The notes: a model not told the origin generated them from the sequence alone. A DNA stretch of 47,050 nucleotides from Chara braunii (GCA_003427395.1 BFEA01000521.1:973860-1020909); one strand, 5' to 3'; counted from the stretch's first letter, positions 11,202-21,248 are shown. A program made the numbers and translations.

Positions 11202-11229
11202 CAGATCCAACCAATCAGATCCAACCAAT
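11202..11229. repeat. 14-bp tandem duplication that breaks gag
   Basis: CAGATCCAACCAAT occurs twice in direct succession at 11202-11215 and 11216-11229. Removing one copy puts the upstream frame (from ATG 11368) in register with the downstream gag frame and gives VSDWLDLMEQA without a break. It is therefore a simple frameshifting duplication, either in the genome or in the assembly. Confidence 0.9.
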
Positions 11230-11368
11230 CAGATACCCGATCCCCCTTGAAGTGGAAGGTCTCGACTTTTGGGACGTTGCTCGGCGCCCTCTCGCGCTTG
11301 TCCAGGGCATCGATGAGGTCATCGAGGGTCACAAGCTTCCTTCCACCGTCCGCCATCTCTTCTGGCAT

Positions 11369-11750
11369 TTTGACCACCCGCCTTCGACTTCAATCTTCCT
11401 GTTATAAGAGACGATGGGACAGAGGACCTCACTCAGCGATTCAACCTTTCATGACCCTATCGGGTTGACCACCTTAGACACCCCACACTCTAGACCTGGC
11501 AGGCATTCCTTCTCCCATCCCCTTTGGGCTCATCTAGATAACGCTTTACCCTTACCATAGGACTTCCTCATCCACATACAGTACTCAGCTGTCAACCAGA
11601 CCATCAATCAATCAGCCATCCTACCCATTGTCATATAGATTACCATACAGTCCGTCTCATAGTCCTTCTCTTTTCCCGCTCATATGCCTAGTTTTCCCTC
11701 ACTCTCGTACCCGTATGTCGTTCCACCAGGAACAACGGTAGGCTTCCGTT
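11369..11750 (-). other. Untranslated leader between primer binding site and gag
   Basis: About 380 bases without a plausible gene lie between the primer binding site and the gag ATG. A TATG|GTAAGG match to a 5' splice donor is present on the minus strand, with the intron starting at 11555. It could pair with the acceptor at 4667. A packaging signal would be expected here, but I cannot identify one. Confidence 0.5.
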
Positions 11751-11769
11751 ATCCCCGGCAACGGCGCCA
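11751..11769 (-). promoter_or_regulatory. Primer binding site for tRNA-Asp
   Basis: The minus strand reads TGGCGCCGTTGCCGGGGAT. This is exactly complementary to the last 19 bases of plant-type tRNA-Asp(GTC), including its CCA end. Minus-strand cDNA synthesis starts here. The site lies 382 bases before the gag ATG, in the expected place and orientation, and fixes the LTR edge near 11770. Plant Athila-type elements are known to use tRNA-Asp. Confidence 0.92.
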
Positions 11770-12745
11770 CCTATCGAGCGCATCTGTCCGGCACCGCACG
11801 CGGCGGCGCGGGACCCTCTCGGCCGCGTCATGCAGGAGTTGGACCTACCTCGTCACGAACGCGCAGATGGAGCTTCCTTAGGCCGCTCCGGCCGAGTGCG
11901 CCAGCCATACCTCTCGCGAGCCCCTACGACAGGATAGGGCCTACGCGAGGCACAACTTACCTCCACCTTACAGGAGATGTCACCTTCCTTCGGTGGGCGT
12001 ATCCCCGCCGAGCTACCAGTCCACAATACGAAAACTACTCGGTTGCAATCGCAGAGGTGGACCAGCCGAGGGCGTTTCTCGTTCGCTGTAGCATGGGGGG
12101 GTACGCGCGGTAATACGCCTATCGGACCCGCACGCAAACCGACATCTTGGGGGGGCTGAAGTCCCAAGCGTGGCTTGACGTCGGTCGACTAGGACGCATC
12201 CCACGCCCCACGCGCACACCACTTTACGAGACAAAAATAAAACACACACACACTCACGTACAACACGACGCAGCACAAACAACGCGACAAACGCTCCTAG
12301 TCCCTCGGTAGCCAACCCATAACTTCCTGACGCAGAAATCGGATAGGCGTCGTGCGCGAGACTTAGTATAAAACCGCGCGGACGCAGGGCTTACTCATAT
12401 CGACTCGCAATAAAAGCGTACGCAAGCCGTCGCAATGATGGCGTACCAGGTAGTACCCATACTCACGCGATCCTCGTTAATCTCGAGGGTCGCGTTCGAC
12501 ACTTAAGTGTCGGCTGACACGCGCCTAGAGGGTTAATCTCTCGACGCCAGAGAACCGCCATGCGCGGTTGGAGACCACACACCCTCTTTTGCACCCTAAT
12601 GCAGAGTGGGTGGTACACAGGCCCATGCCTGTGGTGGTAGTCGTCTCTCGCGGCCCTAGGGGTGAGTCTTCCCCGGGGCCTGGGCGAAAGTCAAGGGGTT
12701 TGACTTTGATGGCTGCCACGGACTACAACGTCCAACCATAAAAAT
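11770..12745 (-). repeat. Module L1: primer-side end (R-U5 side) of the right LTR of element 1
   Basis: GC-rich LTR sequence that starts directly beside the primer binding site. It matches 44316-45290 closely through its whole length (for example the stretch 11880-12010 and the stretch 12360-12530), and matches 32306-32700 in its first half. Because the element is read leftward, this is the 3' end of the LTR. No TG...CA edge is obvious next to the primer site, so the exact border is uncertain. The open frames in it are not conserved. Confidence 0.7.
12497..12512. repeat. 16-bp perfect palindrome in module L
   Basis: CGACACTTAAGTGTCG is its own reverse complement. In L3 the same site, 45031-45046, has one central change. 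The pattern is compatible with a small hairpin in the RNA leader or a dimer-binding site. Confidence 0.65.
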
Positions 12746-13411
12746 CTCTAAGAAGCAACAAAACTCGCACGAACCCAAGAAGGGAGGATAGGGCAAAGGT
12801 CTCCTGGCCCTTAAAACAAAAACTCCTGGCCTTGGGACACACTTCCCCTCTATGGTCGGTGCCGGCGGTCTATAATAATCCCAAGCGCTGCGCCTACGCG
12901 CAAGCCCGACGGTCCCATAACCTTTAGACGCCTGGGCGGCGAGGCATCGCGCGTAGGGCTCTGATATAAAGCTACGCGGCCGCAGGCCAACCCTATGCCA
13001 ACCACTGATGTCAATCATATGTGGTGACCGCGGCTTAGGCCTCGCGATATTGAATGGTTGAAGGAGCTCATCGCGAGGGATTACCCCTCACGATATTGAA
13101 CGGCTGAAGGACACGCCGTTCGACCCTCGCGACGTTCCCACCTCTCAGGTGGAGTGTCCTGCTGGCCAAAGTAAATAGGCTCTATGCGAGGGGAGACCCT
13201 TCCTCTTCAGGGCCTAGGGCTTGGGATGTCCTGGATAAGGACCTCGAATCCCGGCCCAGGACCAACGTCCGACTAAGAAAGCCCCAAGACGCAAATAGGC
13301 AGAAAGGAGGGTCTTCCCTGTCCCTCAGCTCCAACTTCCACGTGGTTATTAATACGGCCCTTTGGGCCCCTCGAATACCCATCGTACGTATACCCACGCA
13401 TGCACGAAAAA
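12746..13411. repeat. Spacer between L1 and B1, with hairpins
   Basis: No gene. The second half (13030-13330) is related to 33420-33680 beyond L2, including the phrase around GATGTCCTGGA. It is missing next to L3. CCTCGCGA at 13040-13047 and TCGCGAGG at 13071-13078 form an 8-bp inverted repeat, and a second related repeat with ACGATATTGA follows at 13088. Confidence 0.5.
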
Positions 13412-13681
13412 GAGATAGAGTTATGACGATCACTTCTCACAGGCACAGTGGGACTCCTCACAACCATGTATATGTATTATGGAATCGCAGGCAGTCAAAA
13501 TCCAAAATCCGAGCCACAAGACATAGCTGCAACCACACCAAGAATCAAGCGACAAAACACGCACTACACAGAGTCAACCCCAACCATTCTCTATGCTCAC
13601 ACCCTTTCGCTTTAGCCATGCAAGCCCCAACTGCCAGTCCAACCAACCTCAATTAAATACTCGGTACCTTTGTTAAATGGC

Positions 13682-13756
13682 CATTCAATAAAAGTCCGGG
13701 TGAAACCCTTAACAAACANCATTCAATAAAAGTCCGGGTGAAACCCTTAACAAACA
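13682..13756. repeat. 37-bp exact duplication around a single N
   Basis: Bases 13682-13718 are repeated exactly at 13720-13756 with only N13719 between them. The other B copies (near 20177 and 45681) have this segment once. It looks like an unresolved contig overlap rather than biology. Confidence 0.85.
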
Positions 13757-14099
13757 GTAAAAACCACCAGGGCTAAAGCCTTTTAGGTTGAGTATGGGGA
13801 AATGAGTTGAAATTGAGTCGAAGACCGACAAATCGGCAACCGACCTGTTATCAGAAGACGATCCTCAACGGATAAAGCTGAATCTAGGCCTGATCTTGAA
13901 TCGAACGATCAAGACGACCTGTAATACATCACACGCTAATCCCCAAGCTGAGATCATGAGCGTATGGAGAATACAACTCCATAACATATTCTCACTTTAA
14001 TCCTCCTAGCTAGCTAAGCCTGAATCTACCTCGAAGCGGTGCTCAAAGCAAAGGCAGACCCTGGTTAAATCTCCCCTATTCAGGGTGGATTGCCAAAAT

Positions 14100-14700
14100 C
14101 GCCATCTATCAAAATATAATCTAACTCCTCTAATTTAGGAAAATTTTGGCGGCACTCCCCGTAGGAAAAGTGTCTTTTTCAAGTTTATATCAGCCCAAAT
14201 ATGAAAACAGAAATAATTTCAAACTCTGGAAAGCTAAATTCTGTCTAACTCCCTAAATTAGTAGAAATTTGGACAGCACTCCCTTTAGAAAGCGAGACTT
14301 CCGAGATTTATACTAGGTCAGATATGAGCTCATAAGGCAACTTGAGTTCAATTTAGACAAAATTTGACTAACTCCTTAAGTTTGCAAAAATTTCGGCAAC
14401 ACTTCCTTTATAAAAGTGTTATTCCAAAATTTATACAAGGCTAAGTTCAGAATCTAAAAATCATTTTGACTTCTCAAAATCCATTTTTGTCTAACTCCCT
14501 GAATTAGCAAAAATTTGGGCAACACTCCTTTTAGAAAACGAGACTTTCCAAATTTTTACTAAGTCAGATATAAAGAATAGATAAGTTGAACTTTGACAAG
14601 TCAAAAGTTGACTAACTTCTTGGATTCGTAGAAATTTCAGCAGCACTTCCCGTAGAGAAAGTAACTTGCCAAGATTTATACAAAGCCAAGTATAACAAAA
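14100..14700 (-). repeat. Five tandem units of about 122 bp in B1
   Basis: The phrase GCAGCACTTCCC-like (after AAATTTCGGC) recurs with starts at about 14153, 14277, 14400, 14523 and 14644, spacing 121-124 bp. Each unit also has CTAACTCCC before and a GATTTATAC-like box after, which on the minus strand reads as a TATAAAT box. Units are diverged from one another. Equivalent arrays occur at 20550-20950, 34440-34760 and 46080-46630. Confidence 0.8.
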
Positions 14701-14979
14701 GATCCCAGAAAATGCAAGAATTGATCTAAGTAAAATAAAGTCAGCTCAGAAAATGCAGGAATTGACCTAACTCCTATCGCTCTAGCATGTGACGAGCCTC
14801 TAAAGCAACTACCTGTCAACCTGAAACCCAGACCAAGTAGTAATCTCACTCAGCCACATGCAGGCCAAACCACAAAGGTAAGTACTCTCACCGTCCCCAA
14901 GCCAATTTGAACAAACAATAGTTCATGATCTTTCAGTGAGTTATCCCCACATACCCAACTTACATAAGGCATACGCCAG

Positions 14980-15850
14980 GGCACCTGAAATTACAGAGCG
15001 NGTCCAACTTAGCCAGACCCAAAGTCAGAATACCTAAACTTATAGAGCGTTCGGACTTGGCCAGGTATACACAAACAGAGGGCACAACTACTTCTCTCTT
15101 CTTTGGGCGTCTGACTAGACAACTCTAGTCGCTCTGAACTGTTTAAATAACCAATTTATATATCTCTCTCTGAACTTAGTCTTCAAAGGGACATAAGGCT
15201 GAGCCGCTCAACTTAGAACATTGCTCAGCCTNCCCACGTTTACCTTCAGTTATATTTCTTAATTATACTCTCTTAAGTTATGATAAGTTGTAATTAGGCT
15301 ACCTAAACTTATAAAGCGGCGTGACCAGCCTGTTCGTAATAGCATAGCAATACAATATAGCCAAATTATATCCATTGGGTTCCAACATGTGCGAGGCCGT
15401 TGGGTCAGACCACCTAAACTTATAGAGCGGTCTAATCCTCGGCTAGGTTCGTTTCTCTCTGATCCAATCTGTGCGAGGCAGTGGGACAGGCTACCTAAAC
15501 TTATAGAGCGGCCCGTTTCCTGCCAAGATTATCCCCTCAAAACAAAACAGGAGCAGGGATGAACCACCTAAACTTATAGAGCGGTTCAGACGTCCTCGTT
15601 CAGAATCAAAGAAACTGAGAGAACCCCAAACAAAACGAGGCAACCCAAGGTACCTAAACTTATAGAGCGCCTTGGGTNCCTGAAAACCACTCACAGTCAA
15701 ATCCCCACAAGTCAGAGCAGTCAGGACACCTAAACTTATANAGCGTCNTGACCCTCCNTGCAGTTCACAGCACCAGGTCTCCCCAANNTTATGGGGACAC
15801 CCCAGCCTCNAGAGCTTCAGGCTACCTAAACTTATAGAGCGGNCNGAGGC
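14980..15850. repeat. Hairpin array with constant loop and changing stems (B1)
   Basis: Eight copies of ACCTAAACTTATAGAGC start at 15032, 15301, 15412, 15493, 15566, 15652, 15728 and 15824. In most copies the bases on either side are complementary, yet differ between copies. At 15566 TGAACC pairs with GGTTCA. At 15652 ACCCAAGG pairs with CCTTGGGT. At 15728 GTCAGGAC pairs with GTCNTGAC. At 15412 AGACC pairs with GGTCT. A degenerate ninth copy is near 14985. This is a family of short hairpins in LTR DNA; function unknown. Confidence 0.7.
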
Positions 15851-16150
15851 TCCATGCAACCCAAGAATAAACAAAGCNNTGGGCTTCCNCAAACTTNAGG
15901 GGACCTCCCAGCCTTAGTGACCCAGTAAAGTTGCACACAATACTGCCTCNNTCCCANCCTTCCCCCAGATGCAACNCATTTCATTCACAATCTGCTTTCA
16001 AGCAATCAATAAACTGAAACTGAGATTGCTCATACACTCCTTTATCTCAGTNTGACTTAAGTCCTNANANCCAAACNAAAATCAGAATACAGGATCCACA
16101 CAATACGCTCAGTCAANGTAGAGAGATGTACAGGTAGGGGTTGTAGTTNG
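15001..16150. other. Low-quality stretch with scattered N
   Basis: More than twenty single or double N bases are scattered between 15001 and 16149 (for example 15001, 15229, 15677, 15741, 15787). The hairpins and repeats here are a likely reason for poor consensus. Single-base details in this interval should not be trusted. Confidence 0.9.
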
Positions 16151-16500
16151 GTTTATAGAGGGAGTCAAGGGTTTACCACTCAGTTCCCTGCCTCCAGGAC
16201 TCCGCCTGAGTCCCGGCAGAGCTCCCGCAATCGGTGGGGCAACCTCCCACAAAGGCTTTTGCGCGGATTACGGGCCACACGCCCGCCTGCCGCCTTCCTC
16301 TCAGAACCAAAGGAACAGACTTAGAGGGAAAAGGGTAGGATGAGAAGGAGTAAGACTCTAAGACTCAGGAAAGACACTCAGACTCACATGAGAGGGCCTT
16401 CGATCCTTCTATGCCCGAGGGCCCCACAGTTGCAGCCGGAGATGTGACAGCTTGGTCCATCCTTCAATCAAACTATCAAGTCTAAATCCCCTTGGCAACT
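16150..16500. repeat. Conserved block of module B
   Basis: A segment of about 350 bp centred on CCCTGCCTCC and CTCCCGCAATC is found again at 22190-22500 (B2) and twice in B3, at 35760-36110 and 37480-37830. It is among the best conserved parts of the LTR. No reading frame is shared by the copies. Confidence 0.7.
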
Positions 16501-17883
16501 CTCTTGGTCTACTGTAATGGACTCACCCTGCTTTCAAAGCCTCGTCTCTCTTCCGAGCCCGTCCGCCATAGTGCCCCAGGCTGCACTTAGTCAGCGACAA
16601 TCGATCAGCAGGTGCCAGCGAGTGGCCTCCACCCGCCGGTCACTGCCCACAGGCAGTTATAAGCAACAGCAGCCCACGGTCGGCAAGAACAACCCAAATA
16701 CGGTCCGCCGTAACAGCAGGCAGCCGCTGCGCAGTCCTTGGCAATCGTAGCCGACCACTCGTAGTAGCAGTTCGCACTGTCGACAACAGTTGTTGCGGCA
16801 CGTAGTGGCACTCAACACCCACCAGGAGTAGCTACGTACCCACCGTTCTCAGCAGTATAGACCTGCAGTCGCCGCCATGATACCCCGTGGCCCATAATCC
16901 ACAGTAGCACACGGCGGTGGCCACAACCTGTAGCAATCCTCAACCCTTACTCCCTATACACTGGCACATCCGCAGTGCAGTTCTACTGTAACTCGCCTCC
17001 CGGCCTTTGGCATCTGTCCCCCTCCCCTTTCGCGGCCCACTACCTCACTCCGACTTGTACAACCGAACAGCCCCACACGGGCAGGTAAGCCCTCCTTCAC
17101 TCCTCTCTCCGGATGCCGCCGGCCACCCGCCCTGGCCAGGTCCTTACCATTCCCTGTGGTGCCTCGATTCCGTGCCTCCTGCAGTCGCGGACTGCGTCCC
17201 TACAGATGCGCACCTATCCTCACTGTTTGCCCCTGTGCCTACCCCTTCTCGTTTTCAAACGCACCCAGCACAAAACCGCGTCTAGGCTCATCCGGACCTC
17301 TTTCCTTTGCTAACTCTAGTCTAAATATCTTCCCACTAGCGCTAACCTCGAGGTCGGAGTCGCCTAACAGTCAAACTTTCCCTCGAGCTCCTCCACTTCG
17401 CTCGATCTTGCCACCATTCAGGCGGGAAGTCCGCTCTCCTTCTCCCTGCCACCGTTCCTCCCGTCATACCCACCTTCCACCGTGTCCTTGCGCCGCACCT
17501 TCTTCACTCATCTCCCATTCTGCTATCTCACTCCCCAAATTAACTACGGATTTGGATCCGCCACCCCCCAAAACCCCAACCTAGCACTTTCCCTCGCCGG
17601 AATCCATCAAGGATCGCGCCCGTTATCCCGTCTCCTTCCCGCGCCCCGCCTTCTTCATCGTCCCTGGCTCCGAAAGCACCCGGCCCGACCTCCCGTCTTG
17701 ATCTATTCACTTGCTTCTGCCACCTCCATCGCCCGCAGCTCGCCTGGTTGCCATCCCCACGGTACCGCCGCTGCTCAGCCGATTTGCCCAAATCGTCCAA
17801 AACCACAAAAAAAACGAGGGAGCAAAAATCCTGGTCGTTCGGACCGCTGCTCAATTTATATGTGTCGTCCTTACGCAGAGGCC

Positions 17884-18425
17884 CTGCTGATCTTCTCTGT
17901 ATCGTCTGACTTCACCAGATGCCCCGAAGAACTTCGACCGGGGTAGTGCACCGCGGCCCTTCAAATTTCGCGCGGCCACAGCCCCACTCTACCCCGGTGC
18001 ACGAACCTAGCCCCACTCTCGGGGCTCATGCGTGTCAAGTCGCGCAGGGGCCATGCAGATCTTCTCTGCGTTATTCTAATTTTAACGGATGTCCCGAAGG
18101 ACTTGCACGGCGCGACGCGCCCTGGCACGCTTAGTGGTCACATAACCCCCTCTCGGCACGCACCCGGTCCAACCTACGACCGGGTCCATTCCCAGCTTCG
18201 TGCATATTACTCCCGCATGGCGATCATACGGACCCTTCTATCCGATATTCCTTCTCCCCCCCGACTTCTCCCTTCGGACGATCCGCTCTGCCTGCCTAGT
18301 TCTTCCCGCATGGGCCTGGCCTTCCTTTCGGGCTTCATACATGCGGACCTCGCGCAAGGGATCGCACGCACGAATCTTCCCTGTATCGTTCCAATTTCAA
18401 CAGAGGTCCCGAAGGACTCGGGGCC
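17884..18425. repeat. Diverged units of about 160 bp in B1
   Basis: A segment with GATCTTCTCTG followed by CCCGAAGGACTTG-like sequence occurs at about 17884, 18052 and 18368. The spacings are 168 and 316 bp, the latter close to two periods. Related but further diverged units are likely up to 18950. B2 has a similar periodic stretch at 24020-24480 with a period near 172 bp. Confidence 0.55.
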
Positions 18426-19726
18426 AGGCCGGCGCATTTTGGCCACTACTGCAGGCAACCGTCAGTNGGGTCCCTCCTACAACTCCTCCCTTCGCGCGTA
18501 CCTGACGCTGTTCACGTCCGGGTTCACTTCAGACTTGCACAATGGCCAACGAGTCTCCTCCTTTAGCCTCACCAGCAAGTTGGCCGGCCTCCGACATAAC
18601 AAGGGAGGGGTACATAAAAATTTAATTCTAAAACAAAGATCCTCTCCCCTTTTGCTCCTCGCACGCCCCTAACCCGGTTCCTGCCCGGGTTCATTCCTAA
18701 ATATCACTTCCCCACGGAGACTGCGCAGATCTCCCTCGTGCCCACAAATCTCCTTTCCCCTCCGGAGCGGTTCCTCTGCTACGTAGCCACCGGGCGTGGC
18801 CCAAGCCACGACCCCCGTCCGGGTTCGCTCCCGGATCTCGTACCCGCACAGTGGCTTATGCAAGCCCCCCCCGTAACTCCCTTTTTGTCTCGCTTCGTGC
18901 ACATCATCTACGCAAAAATCTTCTCTGCGTCGGCCCTGCACCCAACACATTTCTCGATGCCATATCGTCCCCTCTTTGGCATAAGCCCGGCTCGGCCTAC
19001 GACCGGGTCCATTCCGAGCGTTCGCGCATCACCCCTGCACGGGTATCATGCGGGCCTCCCCCACGCCGTTCTAAGGCAACAGTACCCAAGGGAAAACGGA
19101 CCAAAAGTCCGTTAAAATATCAGGGTAGGTCGTCGATATACGGAAAAGGGGAATCGCCTAGGGGAGGGAGGAACGGGCCACACCCCTACCGTCGGACTCC
19201 CCCGACAAAACAAAACCGGGGGGATAGTCCTGTGTGGACCCTCGACCCTACGGCCTCTCGCCGCTCCACCGCCCCTGCGCTGCCGTCCGCCGAACTCGAA
19301 CCTCGTACCTCCGCTGTGCAAACCCAATGTCGTAACCTATAGGGCTAAGCCCAAGCCTGTAATTAGCAGGCGCGGTTTTTCTTCATAAGGTGGTGCCGCA
19401 TGGCGCTTTGGGCCAAGATACCGCCTCGGGCCACTCTTTCGGCCCCCATTTACGTTCACGGCCCCGAAGCGTCCGCACCGACCTACCAGCCTGTGCCCGG
19501 GCCACCCCGAACGCCCATCGGCACACCAATCCTACCGCTGGGCCGCGAGCACCAATCAAGAACAACTTTCACTCCCTAACCAAGGCTGTAACACGGCCTG
19601 GGTCGGTCGGCTACCCCTGCCGCCCAGTCAATCGGAAGAATCACACGCGCGCCTTACAAATTGCGCGCCCACGTACTCCCTACCGGGACAAGGCAGACCC
19701 TTGCCTACGTGCGAGCGACCCTCGCA

Positions 19727-19821
19727 TTTTCCCGCACGGGCACTCAAGATCTAGGTTAACCAAGCCTTTCTGTCACTTGCAAAAACCAGGGCGGATACCC
19801 TTGTAAGGGTATTCGCGCCGA
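19727..19821 (-). repeat. Module A stub, identical to bases 1-95
   Basis: Ninety-five bases match window positions 1-95 without a difference. After this the sequence leaves module A and enters B2 instead of continuing. It is the end of the right LTR of element 1, cut by a deletion or recombination that removed the rest of A, an internal region and an L module. Confidence 0.85.
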
Positions 19822-19849
19822 TAGCGCGAACCCTCAAAATATATGTATT

Positions 19850-19909
<60 letters not shown>
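19850..19909. repeat. (AC)n(AT)n microsatellite
   Basis: About 24 bases of CA repeat run straight into about 35 bases of TA repeat. B1 and B4 have only a few TA or GA units at this place. Confidence 0.95.
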
Positions 19910-19913
<4 letters not shown>

Positions 19914-21248
19914 TATAAATATGTGACGATCATTTCTCACAATCACAATGTGACTCCTCTCAACTATATATATGTATGTAATCGCATACACTTAAATCCA
20001 AAGTTTGAACCACCAAACATATCTACAATCACATCAAAGATTCAACCAAAAGTCCATGCACTACGAGGGGTCAACTTCAACAATTCTCTGCGCGCACACC
20101 CCTCGCTTTAGCTATACAAACCTCAACCTTAGCGCACCCTTCCAGTAATTAAATACTCAGCACTTTGTTAAATGGTCTTTCAATAAAGTCCGGGTAAAAA
20201 CACAATGAAACAAAACGAACCACAGGGCTAAAGTCATTAGGTTGAGTGACAAGAGTGGATTGGAATTGAGTCGTAAACCTACGAATCGGCAACCGACCTG
20301 CTATCAGCGATAACAGAAGATGATGTTTGTAGGATCAAGCTGAAACTAGTCCAAATCTTGAATTAGAACGATCAAAATGACATGTACTATAAGACAGGTC
20401 AATGTCCAAGCTAAATCATCAGTGTATGGAGAATAAATCTTCATAGTACATCCTTACTCAATATTGTCTGCCAAGTAAATCTAGGTCTACCCCCATATAG
20501 GTTGAATTTTCAGAATCTCCATCTGTCAAAATATAACCTAACTCGTTTAAACTAAGAAAATTTAGGCAGCCCTTCCCGTAGGAAAAGTGCTCTTTTAAAA
20601 TTTATATTAACTTAAATATAAAAATTAAAACAATATTTAATTATGAAAAAGTCAAGTTTTGTCTAACTCCCTAAAGTCAGATAAAAACTCAAAGTAAAGT
20701 TTGAATTCAACCAAAATAAAATTTAACTAACTCCTTAGTTTTGTAAAAAAACTTCAATTTTGTCTAACTCTCTGATTTAGCAAAACTTTGGGCAACACTC
20801 CTTTTAAAAAAAGAGATTTTCAAGATTTTTAATAAGCCATACATAAAATTTAGATAAGCTGAACTTTGAAAAGTCAAAAATATGATAAACTCTTCGTTTT
20901 TTATAGAAATTTCGGCAGCGCTTCCCGTAGAGAAAGTAGCTTATCAAGATTTATACAAGACTAAGTATAACAAAAGATCCCAGAACATGCGAGAATTGAT
21001 CTAAGTAAAAACTGAGCTTAGAAAATGCAGAAATTGAAACCAACCTCAATGGCTCTAGCATATGGCGAGCGTCTAAAACAACTACCTATTAAACTGAACC
21101 ATAAGAGTAAGTAGTGATCTCACTCAACTACATACAAGGCCAAACCACAATGGTAAGTACTCTCACCGACCCAAAGTTAATCTTGTCAAACAATGGTTCG
21201 TACTCTTTCAATGATTTATCCCTTATACGCAACTGACATAAGGCGTAA

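Larger units (their letters stand above)
9141..11368 (-). pseudogene. gag: Gag polyprotein of element 1 (decayed)
   Basis: The start is taken at ATG 11368, because an in-frame TGA lies nine codons upstream. The protein begins MPEEMADGGRKLVTLDDLIDAL. It then has a Gag capsid-like region (VSDWLDLMEQALVGL, later DGLLTMADLEAMNKEDFSTI and FKKRARKVHG), a basic stretch, a Cys/His cluster, a Gly-rich RGG-like linker, a CCHC knuckle at 10008-10049 and an acidic C-terminal region leading into protease. Breaks are a 14-bp tandem duplication at 11202-11229 that shifts the frame, and in-frame TAG 10914-10916, TAA 10578-10580 and TAG 9630-9632. Beyond these the frame stays open to 9141. Pol overlaps it in the -1 frame near 9190. 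Gag forms the virus-like particle and packages the RNA. Identity as gag rests on position, the knuckle and the leader with primer binding site next to it. Confidence 0.85.
13412..19726 (-). repeat. Module B1: middle part of the right LTR of element 1
   Basis: This long non-coding block recurs as B2 (19832-25650), B3 (33901-39165, rearranged) and B4 (45375 to the window end). From left to right it holds a conserved start (13412-13760), an array of about 122-bp units (14100-14700), a hairpin array (14980-15850), a conserved block near 16170-16450, and C-rich DNA with diverged units of about 160 bp (17880-18430). The end (19560-19726) matches the ends of B2 and B3. The open frames at 17000-18700 have low-complexity, unconserved translations and I do not accept them as genes. 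Many single N bases occur between 15001 and 16150. Confidence 0.65.

Noticed and set aside
4849-11368. Use of TAG/TAA as a sense codon (as glutamine in some green algae) to explain the stops in gag-pol
   Set aside because: A TGA and a frameshifting duplication also break the frame, and some stops fall where Trp rather than Gln seems likely. Decay is simpler. Only host genes could settle it, and none is in this window.
17007-18672. Long plus-strand open frames in the C-rich part of B1
   Set aside because: The translations are Ser/Pro/Arg-rich and follow base composition. They overlap in several frames and are not preserved in B2 or B3.
19923-20111. A 62-codon plus-strand frame kept open in B1, B2 and B4 with a TATAAATA box upstream and AATAAA downstream
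   Set aside because: In B2 and B4 it has no ATG at the start, and the differences between copies mostly change amino acids, so there is no sign of selection on a protein.
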